Source of the DNA: Ilex aquifolium
Lineage: Eukaryota > Streptophyta > Magnoliopsida > Aquifoliales > Aquifoliaceae
Length of the DNA: 64,000 bases
Direction: 5' to 3'
Assembly: GCA_951799425.1 (NCBI GenBank)
Contig: OX637391.1
Coordinates: 14,689,051-14,753,050, forward strand
This document shows positions 9,241 to 19,857 of the stretch, in pieces. The position numbers and the translations under genes were made by a program. Within the stretch, counting starts at the first letter, position 1. Every line of letters starts with the position of its first letter. Under the pieces are notes generated by a model. It saw nothing but the letters and a program-made list of their open reading frames with translations. It had not been told where the DNA came from and ran no database searches.

Positions 9241-11880
9241 AGAGTAATATTTGGAGGATTTGCAGGAGGCAGAGAATCCAGCTCAGCCAGGAAAGCACAC
9301 CTCCGACGAATCAGAGCCGAAGAAGCTCTCGAAGTGCATACTGTAACCAAAGCACCACGCTTAGACACAAATTTCACTTTTTCAGATTCTAACTTGGAGG
9401 GATGCCAATACCCCCACGATGATCCATTGGTGGTAAGAGCTGTGGTAGCTAACAAAATCGTTCATCGAATTCTGATCGATAACAGGAGCTCGACAAACAT
9501 CATTTTTGCGTCTGCGTTCGACAAAATGGACATAGGAAGGGAAAAACTCGAACCGGTAAGTACTCACTTGCTGGGTTTCTCAGGAGAAATGGTGCTCCCC
9601 CTGGGCTCAATCCAACTTGTACTCATCCTAGGTGACCCGCCTTGCCAAGCCACCACGACCGTAAAATTTCTAGTGGTTGATGCACCTTCTGCATACAACA
9701 TCCTGCTTGGAAGGCCTTCCCTTAACTCTATGAGGGCAATCCCATCTGCCTATCACTTGGTTGTCAAATTTCCAACAGAAAATGGAATCGGAGTGGTCCG
9801 GGGAGACCAGCGTATAGCAAGAGAATGCTACATAGCGTCTGTGAAGATGAAAGAGGTTCAGAACATCCAATTGGATGAACTCGACATGAGAGATGAGCTG
9901 GAAACCAGACCAATCCCATTGGAGGAGCTAGAACCTGTACAGCTAGATGAAGAACCCGAGCACCTTGTTTATGTGGGATCCAAGCTGAGCAGAGAGATTA
10001 AGGAACTTCTCATCCAGTTTTTAAGGCAAAACATGGATGTGTTTGCCTGGAAACAAGAAGACATGGGGTATTGAATCTTCGGTTATCATGCATAAGCTCA
10101 GCGTGAACCCGAGCTGCAAACCCATCAAACAAAAGAGGAGAAGTTTCGCCCCAGAGCGTCAAAAAGCCATTAACGAAGAGGTCAACAAACTACTACATGC
10201 CAGAGCCATTAGGGAGGTGGATTACCCAGTATGGCTAGCTAATGTTGTCATCGTTAAGAAGACCAATGGCAAGTGGCGCATCTGCATTGACTTCACTGAC
10301 CTCAATAGGGCCTGCCCCAAGGACAGTTTCCCCTTACCTCGAATAGACTTGATTGTGGACGCCACCGCTGGTCACGAGCTCCTTAGCTTCATGGACTCTT
10401 TCTCTGGATATAATCAGATCAGAATGGACCCTAATGACCAGGAGAATACCTCTTTCATAACTGAGCAAGGGACGTATTGTTACCAGGTTATGCCTTTCGG
10501 GTTGAAGAATGCTGGAGCCACTTATCAGCGCTTGGTGAATAAAATGTTCCAGAAGCAGCTCGGAACGACCATGGAAGTCTACATTGATGATATGTTGGTC
10601 AAATCACTGAAAGCAGGGCTCCATATCAAACATTTGATGGAATATTTCCAGGTCTTAAAGAAATACAAAATGAAGCTCAATCCCGCCAAGTGTGCCTTTG
10701 GAGTCTATGCTGGAAAGTTTCTGGGCTTCATAGTTAATAGCAGAGGAATAGAGGTGAACCCAGAGAAAGTGAAGGCGGTGCTGGATATGCAACCTCTGTC
10801 CAATACAAGAGAGGTGCAGCGCCTAACAGGAAGAATAGCTGCCTTAAGCCGTTTCGTATCCAGATCAAGCGACAAGTGTCAACCTTTCTTTCAAGTCTTA
10901 AAGAAGGCCTTTCAGTGGGATGCCAAGTGTGATGAAGCGTTCAGAGCACTGAAACATTATCTGAGTTCCCCACCTACTCTGGTGAGCCTAGTGGAATGTG
11001 AGGTCCTTACTCTCTATCTAGTTGTGTCAGATTTCTCAACAAGCACAGCGCTAGTGAGAGACCGTGACAGAGCTCAGCAACCGGTATATTATTGTAGCAG
11101 AGCTCTGAGGGGGGCAGAGGAGAGATACCCAAAGATGGAGAAGCTCATCTTAGCCTTAGTCACGACCGCCAGGAGGCTTAGGCCATATTTTCAAGCCCAC
11201 GCTATCGAGATCCCAACAGATTAACCAATGAAACAAGTATTAAGTAAGCCAGAGACTTCGGGTAGGCTGGTTAAGTGGGCCATTGAGCTCAGCGAGTTCG
11301 ATATCAAGTATAAACCGAGAACAGTCATCAAAGGACAAGTGTTGGCTGACTTCATTGCAGAATTCACAGCGGGGACACCCACCGGGGCCACACAGCTGGT
11401 ACCTGACCTCCCCACATGGAAGCTCTCTATAGATGGAGCTGCCAACGCCGAGGGTAGCGGAGTTGGCTTAATTTTGACCTCCCCTGATGAAATAGATGTT
11501 GAATATGCATTAAGGTTTGGGTTTAAGGTCTCGAACAACGAGGCGGAATATGAGGCTGTCATAGCAGGTTTAAACCTTGCTCACTCGATGGAAGCAGAAC
11601 AGCTGGAGATCTGCAGTGACTCTCTGCTCGTGGTGAAGCAGATAGAGGGGTCCTACGAGGCCAAGGGTGAGAAAATGATCCTTTACCTCAGAAAGGTACA
11701 TGAGTTGATCAGGAAGTTTGTGCAAGTCAAGATGATACATGTCCCCAGATCAGAGAACGCTCGAGCAGATGCGCTAGCAAGGTTAGCAACTGCTTCACAG
11801 GAGAATTTAGATAGGTTGATACCAGTCGAGCAGTTGGCAGAGCCATCAGTAGGAGTTGATAAGGAGGAAGTCTTCCCAGT
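9240..11880 (+). pseudogene. G1 pol: aspartic protease, reverse transcriptase, RNase H (degenerate)
   Basis: The protease region contains LIDNRSSTNIIF where G2 has DNGSS, so the catalytic loop Gly is replaced by Arg. RT begins after FAWKQEDM. It shows the FPLPRIDLIVDA and MPFGLKNAGATYQRLV blocks and the catalytic YIDDMLVKS at about 10582. RNase H shows IDGAANAEGSG (about 11430) and SNNEAEYEAVIAGL. A one-base frameshift lies near 10067 and a TAA at about 11222 (Gln in G2). The domains are recognisable but could not act together. The family copies RNA into DNA in cytoplasmic particles. Confidence 0.88.
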
Positions 11881-13129
11881 CATTTCCTCACCTATTTGGA
11901 TGGACTCAATTAGAGAATATCTTCAGAACGGAACTTTGCCAACAGACCCCAAGGAGGCTACAAAGATAAGGGTGAGGTCAGCCAGATTTTCTATTGTACA
12001 AGGAAACTTATACAAGCAAGGATTCTCGATGCCTCTCCTCAGATGTGTAGGAGACGAGGATGCTGATTACATTCTTAGGGAGATTCATGAAGGAATTTGC
12101 GGTAACCATATCGGAGCTCGAACATTGGCGGGAAAAGCTTTGAGGCAGGGGTATTACTGGCCCACCATGCTGAAGGATGCCATCAACCTGGTTAAGAAGT
12201 GTAAGGCATGTCAGATACATGCCAACATCTCTCATTGCCCACCAGAATTCCTAACCTCGGTGGTAAGCCCTTGGCCCTTTCAGCAATGGGGATTGGACAT
12301 TCTTGGCCCTCTACCCACCACCATAGGGCAGTGTAAATTCGCCATAATTGGAGTAGACTACTTCACTAAGTGGGCTAAGGTGGAGCCTCTGGCCACAATC
12401 ATGGAGCAAAAGGTTCAAAATTTCACTTGAAAGTCTATAGTCTGCAGATTTGGAGTACCTAGAGCACTCGTCTCTGATAATGGGAAACAATTTGACAACC
12501 CGAAGTTCAAGAAGTTTTGTGCAGAGCTGGGGATAAAGAATTATTTCTCGGCCCCAGTCCATCCACAATCAAACGGACAAGCAGATGTGACAATCAGGAC
12601 AATCAAAGCAGCCTTAAAGACCAAGCTCGAGTCTTTGAAGGGAAAATGGGTTGAGTATATCCCAGAAGTGTTGTGGGCATACAGAACAACCCCTAGGACA
12701 GCAACTCAGGAAACACCGTTTGCTTTGGCTTTCGGAACTGAAGTAGTGTCGCCTGTAGAGATAGGGACACCATCCCCTAGAACCGAGCTCGCAGATCCAG
12801 AGCATAATGATGAATCCCTCCTGCTGAATCTCAACCTCTTAGACGAAAGAAGAGAGAAAGCCTTGCAACGCATTCAGAGTTATCAGAGAAAAACCGTGAG
12901 ATATTACGACAGGAAGGTAAGACACAGAAGTTTCAAGGTTGGAGATTTGGTGCTTAGGAGGCTTTTGCTTGCGAGAAAGGATCCCACACATGGGAAGCTG
13001 GGGCCAAACTAGGAAGGCCCCTACATCGTTTCAAAAGTAATTAGACCTGGGAACTATGAGTTACAAAAAGAAGAAGGAAAGATCCTACCTCACTCCTGGA
13101 ATGCCGAGCATCTTAAGAGGTTCTTTTAG
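11880..13129 (+). pseudogene. G1 integrase (degenerate), with GPY-type C-terminus
   Basis: It has a zinc-binding HHCC module (HEGICGNHIGAR ... CKACQIH, about 12085-12220) and a DDE core with WGLDILGPLP, GVDYFTKW and VSDNGKQFDN. The C-terminal GPYIVSKVIRPGNYEL segment resembles the GPY/F domain. No chromodomain follows, and the coding homology stops at TAG 13127-13129. Nonsense changes occur at about 12428 (TGG to TGA) and 13010 (TGG to TAG), both Trp in G2. Integrase normally inserts the cDNA, but this copy is inactive. Confidence 0.88.
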
Positions 13130-13239
13130 TAAGTTTTCCTTGTAATAGAATTATTTTCAATAAAAATAAGCAAGTATCTTGATTCATCCCCATATGGTTT
13201 CAAAAAAAAAATGTTAAATAAATAAATATATACATGAAA

Positions 13240-13565
13240 CGAGCTCTACAGCTCGAGATGAGGTCATCAGCTCATAAACAAACGATAAGCTTCTAAGCTT
13301 ATAAAGTTTGAGATGAGCTCCTCAGCTCATAAACAAACGATAAGCTTCTAAACTTATAAAGTTCGAGATGAGCTTCTCAGCTCATAAACAAACGATAAGC
13401 TTGTAAGCTTATAAAGTTCGAGATGAGCTCCTCAGCTTATAAACAAACAATAAGCTTCTAAGCTTATAAAGAACAAGATGAGTTCCTCAGCTCATAAACA
13501 AAACGATAAACTTCTAAGCTTATAAAGTTCAAGATAAGCTCCTCAGCTTATAAAGAAACTATAAG
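13240..13565. repeat. G1 minisatellite, 55-bp unit, about 6 copies
   Basis: CTCATAAACAAACGATAAGC and variants recur at 13271, 13326, 13381, 13436, 13491 and 13547. Each unit contains two partly palindromic blocks (GAGCTCCTCAGCTC and AAGCTTCTAAGCTT). The array sits exactly between the 3' end of pol and the 3' end of the antisense gene. The reverse complement of the same 55-bp repeat occupies the equivalent place in G2. Confidence 0.93.
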
Positions 13566-13694
13566 CACATACACGTTCGAAAAGAAAGATCTGATATTTA
13601 AGGATTCACGGATACAAGCGTTCAAAAAGATGTAAAAGTAAAATGAAGTTTGGCATTAATCAGAAAGGGAAGGGAATACAAGGAGGCAGAACTC

Positions 13695-14794
13695 CTAATT
13701 CTTCTTAAGACGTGACTTCAGCTCGACAACTTCTTCCTTCAAGCGCACATTTTCCTCCTTCAGCTCATCCCTCTCTTATTCAGCCTTGTGGAACGAGTTG
13801 AGAAGCTTTTGACCTGCTGGGGTAAGAAAAACAGTGGCAAGAGAGTCAGGTGAGAAGGAGCCATCCTTCTTACGCCTCTTTGAAGTCGCACCAGTACCTT
13901 CCTCATCAGAGTCTTCTTCCTCACCTATGTCCTTCTCGTCAGACTCAGAGGGAGAGGTCCAAGGAGAATCCGAAATGGAGGAAAACTCATATTCAGTAGC
14001 CTCAGCCCCAAGCAGATAAAGGTTCTCATTCGTCATCAACTCCGAAAAATTCTTAGGCTCTACAAGCAGCAGCTCATCGATATTCATCATCTCTGGCAAA
14101 TCCAGATCAGGAGGACCTGCACAACAAGAATATAATAAGAATAACTCTTCGTGGGAAAAGTTCAAGAAATCTCAGCTTGAGCATACCTGTGCAAGAAAAG
14201 CTCTTCCAGGACTGTGGAATCCTAGTATCAGGACAGCGCAGCTCAAGAGACCGCCAAGACTTCCCAGAAGCGAAAAATAAGCGCTGAGACCACCCTTCAA
14301 GATTGGAAGGGAGGTCTAAAACCAAAAGAGGTGAGTCAAAATGCCTCCAACGAAAGAAACTGAAGCAGGAAAAATCGTCTTCCTCGATCTCGAAGAAGTA
14401 AAGGAACTCGGCAACAGAAGGAAATCTACCATTGCCATACATGCGCTAAAAGAGGAAAAAGCTAACCATAGCAGCCCATCCTCGAGGGGAAAGGCGAAAG
14501 GGGCAGATGCCATAATAGGCAAGAACTCGCCCAATAGAAGGATGAATAGGAAGGCGAAGTCCCATGTCCATTGCACCCTCAAAAAAGCAAACCTCCCCTC
14601 GAGAAAGATAATTGCAAGGCTCGTCAGGAGTAGGAACTCGTAAAGGCAAATCAAGATCAGGGAAGAATCGCATTCTTGATGGCAACCAAATCAGAAGGCT
14701 TTAGTGTTGAAGGAGACAAGTAGCAACAATGCCACTTCCAGTCGATTCCGAAGGAAGTGCGTTCCTTGAACAGAGAAGAAACGGAGGGAGCCAT
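13695..14794 (-). pseudogene. G1 antisense gene B (spliced, frameshifted)
   Basis: Counterpart of the intact G2 gene at 32115-33205. Translation would start at ATG 14794 (MAPSVSSLFKER) and stop at TAG 13695. The predicted exons are 14794-14187 and 14116-13695, with a GTATGC...GTGCAG intron at the same position as in G2. The exon 1 length differs by one base from the phase required, and the frame jumps at about 14440-14460, so at least one indel breaks it. Recognisable parts are an N-terminal GLRLPIHPSIGRVLAYYG block, an acidic serine-rich stretch with TSKRRKKDG, and a coiled-coil end. The function is unknown. Confidence 0.75.
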
Positions 14795-15468
14795 CAAGGA
14801 TTACGGTGAAGACAGAAAGTAACCACGAAGAATCAAGAAGAGACTCAGAAGTATTTTGGCAAAGGAGAAAGAAACACAGGAGATATTAGGAGACTTGAAG
14901 AAAATCGTAAGCTTTTAGGAAACCAAGAACCACACAGAAGGTAGAGTTGGCAGTCTTTTTTATTTCCTAATTAATAAAGGTAGTTACGGTTTTTGGAAAA
15001 CAGTTGGGTAAATGCGGGAAGGTGAGTCATCACAAGTTAACCCCCCTACTTAAACAGAATATTCCTCATACTTCTTTGAGTTGAGCTCAGCTCGGTTGAA
15101 CAGCCTGGCGTCTCCATAGCAAGTTTTTGAGACCTCCAGTTCCAAGAACCATGCTCACGTCAGGATGATGAGTTCCTGATAAGTTCCTTAGAACCCGGCA
15201 GCTCATAAAGTCCTTAATTTTGTTTTAAGAATGACTGAAGTACTTCTCAAAGCAATTGGGGCAAGAGGAACATAAAACAAAGGAAAACAACTATGTTTCA
15301 AAGCAAAGCCAGAGATCACATCGCAACACATCACAATTCAAAACAAAAATTCAGAAAGTTTCTTTCAAAGTTTGTGTTTCAGTGAACAAGTTCAAGGTAC
15401 AGGAAAGGTGAAATAAGAGTCACATAAGGAATGCCCTAAGTATCTAGGGAAGGCGTAATTGAAGGATT
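14795..15468. other. G1 spacer between the two antisense genes
   Basis: About 670 bp without a gene. It should hold the 3' end of antisense gene A and the promoter or leader of gene B. A similar spacer (31419-32114) separates the genes in G2, with recognisable shared stretches. No TATA or poly(A) signal could be picked with confidence. Confidence 0.6.
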
Positions 15469-18077
15469 CTACAGCTTAGCAGATGTCCCTGAGGTACCAG
15501 CCACATGGGTCTCTACTCCCATTGATTCCGAATTTTGAGCAAGGGCCTCAGTCACAAGGTCAGCTGAGAACGGTGTAGTGGCAGAAGTAGTAGGAGTTGT
15601 AGCTGGGAGCTCAGGAGTTGCAGCAACAGAGCCTGTCCCAGTAGAAGGAGCTCCAGAGGTCTCAGCAGGAGGGATGGACATCTCAACACCCTCTGGGGTA
15701 GCATCTGGAGGAGCCAAGCTGTTCCCCTCCCCATCTGTATCAGTCTCCTCCAGCTCTTCCTCGGTAGGAATAGTGAAGTTGAAGTCGAGGTCTGGATAAG
15801 TCTTGGTAGCTCGGCGTTTGAAGGTAAGCCATCCAGTGGCCCACTAAGTGGTAACATCATCCCTCAACTCAGCAATCACTTCATCCTTCACCTGGACAAG
15901 GGTCTTCTGTGCCTCGAGCTCGGTGCACAGTGTTGCATTTGTCTCAGTCACAGCAAGATAATCCTCCTTTACACTCTGCAAAGAACTCTGGGCTTCAAAA
16001 GCTTCTTGACTAGCTTTAGCCCAAGCCTCATATTTAAGCTTCAGCTCTTCCCTAGCTTTTCTCAGCTCATCCCTGGTTTTCTTCTCTCTTTCGTCAGCAG
16101 CATCTTTGGACTTTTGTAAGTCCTAAAGAGAAGAAGCATGTCTCTCCAACTCCTCATTGAAGCTTGTCACTTGAGCTCGGAGGTCGTCATTGTCAAAAGT
16201 GAGCTCAGCAACCTTGAACTCATATGCTTTTAAAGATTTGACAGAGCTCTCAGAGGATTGGATCCTATTCACCAAGCCTTTTACATGGAAAGCCAGCTAA
16301 GGACAAAAAAAAAATAAGCTTAAGGTTACGTCATAAAAGAAAAATGGATGTATAAGGGTGCTAGAGCTTACAATAGTTGTTCCCTGAAGAGCTGAGCTGA
16401 TGGTCTCCTCGAGAGGCATGGAGGAAGCCTTTTGAACGTCAAAATCAGTGAGGACAGAAGAAATGGCCCCAGCAGCAAGATCACTGTTCTCAAAAAAGGA
16501 GTCCTCACTCTCCTCCACCTTGGGATGCTTTGCTTCATCACACCCAGTTTCTTTCGGAAAAGATTCAATAATCTTCCCTGAAGGACTATAGGTGAAATTA
16601 CTAGGTTGAAGGTCAGGAACCAACCTCAAAGTTTCCCTGACCTCAGTCGAGGAAGGAGAAGTCTCGCCTGGCTCATTAGGTCGACTTGAAGTGGGCTGGA
16701 CCCCTGATGGCAGGCGGGCCTCAACAGCTAGTGGGGTGTTCAACGTTTGAACTTGTTTTGATGAGGTCAAGGTTGGAAAAGAAGAAGGGCACCCCCAATT
16801 TTTGAACCTTAGCACAAGTAACAGGGCTACTTCCAGAACCGGCCGCAGCTTTCCGTTTGCCACTTTTCCCACTTCTCGATAAGTGATCGATATTAGCCTG
16901 GAGTTCCTCAGAGGTGGGCTTCATTGTGGAAGAGCCTGGAAGGCCTAAGCCAAAATTACGTATATATGAGGAAATAGGAAGAGAGGCAGCACAACTTATT
17001 AAGAAAAGGGAATTACCTGCTGCTTCTTCAGGTCTGACAACAGAAATAGGAGGCGGGGCTTCTACCTCTATCCCAGGAGGACTAAACCCTCTCTCAACCA
17101 GAACAAAGGGCTGGATAAGCTCAGAATACCTTCGCGGTTGCACCTGACCAACTTCAACTTGACTTCCTCGTCCTCAGCACTGAACTCAGGTCGGGTACCT
17201 AGAAATAACGCAAGCAGAGCAGAGTCAGAAACTTATGATTCACAAAGCAAAACTCAGTCAACCCGAGCAAGGACTCACGCAAGTTCTCTGGAATAGTCCA
17301 GGCCTTAGGGATACCAAGAGTATCCATTCTATCAGCAGGATTGTATTCCCAATTAGTACCCCCAACAAAGAAGAAACGTTCTTTCCAGTGCTTATGGGAG
17401 GATGAAATATGAGAAATGATCTGCCTAGCGTTGGTTCGCTTGGAAATATACAAGAAGCCCTCAGAAGAGGCCAACTTGACGTTAAAAAAATCCAAAAGCA
17501 GGGAAATGCTGGGAACCGCAAGCTGGTGGTCCTTAAAGAAGACTAGAAGACCCACCAGAACCCCCCAGAAGTTAGGAGAAAGCTGAGAGGGACAAACATT
17601 GAAATATTGCAGAACGTTCTTGATGAATGGGTGCAGAGGAAAGCGAAGGCCATTCTCGAATGCGACCTCAAAGAAGCAGACCCTCTTATGAACTTTGGCA
17701 ACGTAAAGGGTGGAGCTTTCTGGACACCAGGGCTGGACACCAGCAGGAAACCCATAGCGGGCAGTGAAAATCTTCATAAAGGAAGGGTGGACCTTGCTAG
17801 GGCCCACAAACTCGGCATGATCCAAGGTAGCACCTAGGTATGATGAACTACCAGAAACCCCAACCCCACTGACTTTGCCCTTGCCTTTGTCAGGCTTGGG
17901 GGGCATAGGAGAAGACGATGAGGGAAGTTCCTCGGTATTGACTCCAGACTCAATAGCATCAACACCCGGGAAATTATCTATTTCATCACCCACTTCCCCT
18001 AATTCGGTCCCTTCCTCGGCAGACCTACCTTCTAGGGGAGAATCAGAGGAGCGAGTAGCTCTAGAAGAGGCATGCAT
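15469..18077 (-). pseudogene. G1 antisense gene A (multi-exon, putative gypsy-type transposon protein)
   Basis: The probable start is MHASSRATRSS at 18077; an open in-frame extension reaches back to 18587. Exon 1 (18077-17279, phase 1) contains GLRFPLHPFIKNVLQYF, VCPSQLSPNFWGVLVG and YISKRTNARQI. This resembles the 'putative gypsy type transposon' domain (Pfam Transposase_28) as I remember it. A donor at TTGC/GTGAGT and an acceptor at CTAG/GTACCC (17198) match G2. Downstream come a low-complexity Ser/Pro/Thr region, an acidic segment, a further intron near 16290-16372, and a coiled-coil region ending in TSAKL. Later exons contain stops and shifts. It could be nuclear or structural; the role is unknown. 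Confidence 0.7.
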
Positions 18078-18715
18078 GTTGGGACAGGAAAAAGGAAGAT
18101 TAAAGGAACGATAGAGAGGGGGAATACCAGTTAAACATTCTCTAATAACCTTAGGGTCAGCACAATAGCTTCCAACAGCGAGTATGTGCACAATAGAACT
18201 CCAATCCATGAAATGGGGAAGAGGAGACAAGCAAAAATCACGAGACCAGAAGTAGAAGAACCAATGGGCCCAGAAACGCAACAACCACCTCGAACTCAAA
18301 GGATCCAGTACGAGAAAAGTTGAAAAGGAAACAGGGAAAGCGTACCTAGCTAGGAAAGAGAAACAAACAACAATCCAGAGCAAATTTGAGGGAAGAAAGC
18401 ACCGCAGATCCTCAAGTCGAATGCAAAGACTCGATTTTGGGCGAGAATCAGACAACTTCAAAGCTGGAAAATCAGAACCGAAAGGAAAGAAGTTGAACAG
18501 TGGGAAGAGGCGGTTCAGATAGCCGTTTGGGTATTTAAAGCTTAAGAGACGTGGGCTAGAACGTGCGCGGGAATCGAGGAAAGCCATGATTGCTACAAAC
18601 CGTCAAAGGGCTTCAGTCACGTACAAGTCAGGGTCAGCCACGTGCAGATCTAGCTCGGTTTAAAAACAGCTCAGCCCTTGCCCAAGCTCGCTTGAGGCAG
18701 GGGCTGGGGGGTAAC
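18078..18715 (-). other. G1 leader of antisense gene A, and the sense polypurine tract
   Basis: Between the likely start of antisense gene A and the 3' LTR. A frame stays open in line with gene A up to 18587 and has an open counterpart in G2 (28367-28780), so an N-terminal extension is possible. The sense-strand polypurine tract is the G-rich GGGGCTGGGGGGTAAC at about 18700-18715, immediately before the LTR. Confidence 0.6.
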
Positions 18716-19430
18716 TGATGATACCTAAAATACACCCTAAGCACGAGCTCAGAAAATGAGCCCAGCTCGAGAGGTCAGGTAAGATATGCAGAGCTCATTC
18801 AAGCCATGGTCAAAGCTCGTCCAGCCAATGTTAGAGCTCCCCCAAGCAAGATAATGGGGGAAGAGGTGAGAAGATAGCAAGATGATAGCGAACACCTCCG
18901 AAGAAATAGCCAAGCTAGAAGCAAGGCATAAAACCCTTAACCAACCAAGATCCTCTCCAAATATTAAGGAGGATCCCATGGCAGAAGGCAAAGATCTCGG
19001 GATACAGCCTATTAAGCCAGCCATATGGAGTTTAGGTAACTCAGGGATTGGGGAGAGAAAGGGGGAAAGATCCCTCCATTATAGGAAGTAAAATCGGATT
19101 AGAGGTAAGCAAGAGACTATAAGAACAGGGTAAGCTTCCATCAAGAGAGGAGGGCAATAGAGTCACTAGGAACCCTAATTTCCTCCACACTACACTGTAA
19201 CACACCCAACGTGATCAATAAGAAAATAGGAGCAAGAGTCTCTATTGAAGAGTGGACTAGCCGAGCTCACAGGCCGGTGAACCACTGCAATATCATTATG
19301 TTCATTTCCCTTTCCTCAATTTTCCTAAACATCTACCAGTATTTTTACATGAGTTTTGTAGTTCAGACACCACATTTGGTTTCGTGCACACCCATACCCT
19401 TAGCTCGTCTTCGGTAGACAAACACCATCA
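18716..19430 (+). repeat. G1 3' LTR, 715 bp
   Basis: Same length as the 5' LTR, with about 26 mismatches by eye, mostly transitions. It is followed by the AAGAT duplication and the resumed copia gag. Confidence 0.95.
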
Positions 19431-19435
19431 AAGAT

Positions 19436-19857
19436 GATTTGGTATCCACACTTTTGAGTGGTCTAAATTCAGCCTTCATTCCCTTTCAAAATTTTATCAA
19501 CATTGCAACCAGAGAAACGAGTATGTCATTTATGGACTTCCAGGCTGAACTTATTTCTTTTGAAATTCTTTAGTCCCACCAGCATTCTGTACCTCCGGAG
19601 ACCTCATTTGCTTTAGCTGCTCGTCAATCTCCACATTCATATCAGCGGAGCACTAAGTTCAAAAAAATTTCAAAGGCACCCCCAATCAAGGTTTTGCTGG
19701 ACGACCGCCTGCTGGTACACACAAACCCATACTTGATGACTAAAACAATCGAGACTCTTGTTAGATTTGTGGCAAAACCAGTCACAAAGCACTTGATTGT
19801 TTTCATCGTTTTGATTACTCTTACCAAGGTCATCATCCACCTCATTAGTTAGCTGAG
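19436..19857 (+). pseudogene. Copia gag, C-terminal part with zinc knuckle
   Basis: Continues the gag cut at 6907. It starts DLVSTLLSGLNSAF and runs through a TSMSFMDFQAEL segment. A CX2CX4HX4C knuckle follows at about 19759-19800 (C-stop-ICGKTSHKALDC), where the second codon is TAG, most simply a mutated CAG (Gln). A TAG at about 19571 and frameshifts also break it. The knuckle normally binds the element RNA. Confidence 0.8.

Larger units (their letters stand above)
6908..19430 (+). mobile_element. G1: Ty3/gypsy Tat-like retrotransposon, 12.5 kb, with antisense genes
   Basis: Two LTRs of exactly 715 bp (TGATGATACC...CACCATCA), with TSD AAGAT at 6903-6907 and 19431-19435, sitting inside the copia gag. 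The sense region 7685-13129 encodes gag, protease, RT, RNase H and integrase. A 55-bp repeat array follows at 13240-13565, then two antisense genes at 13695-14794 and 15469-18077. By-eye comparison gives about 26 LTR mismatches (about 3.6%), and all sense ORFs carry stops or frameshifts. No chromodomain follows the integrase. The gene order and primer site fit the Tat branch. It is younger than the copia element it interrupts. Confidence 0.95.

Noticed and set aside
12900..13129. Chromodomain at the integrase end (chromovirus)
   Set aside because: Coding homology stops soon after the GPY-type segment in G1, G2 and G4. There is no chromodomain-like sequence, which together with the antisense genes favours Tat-like elements.
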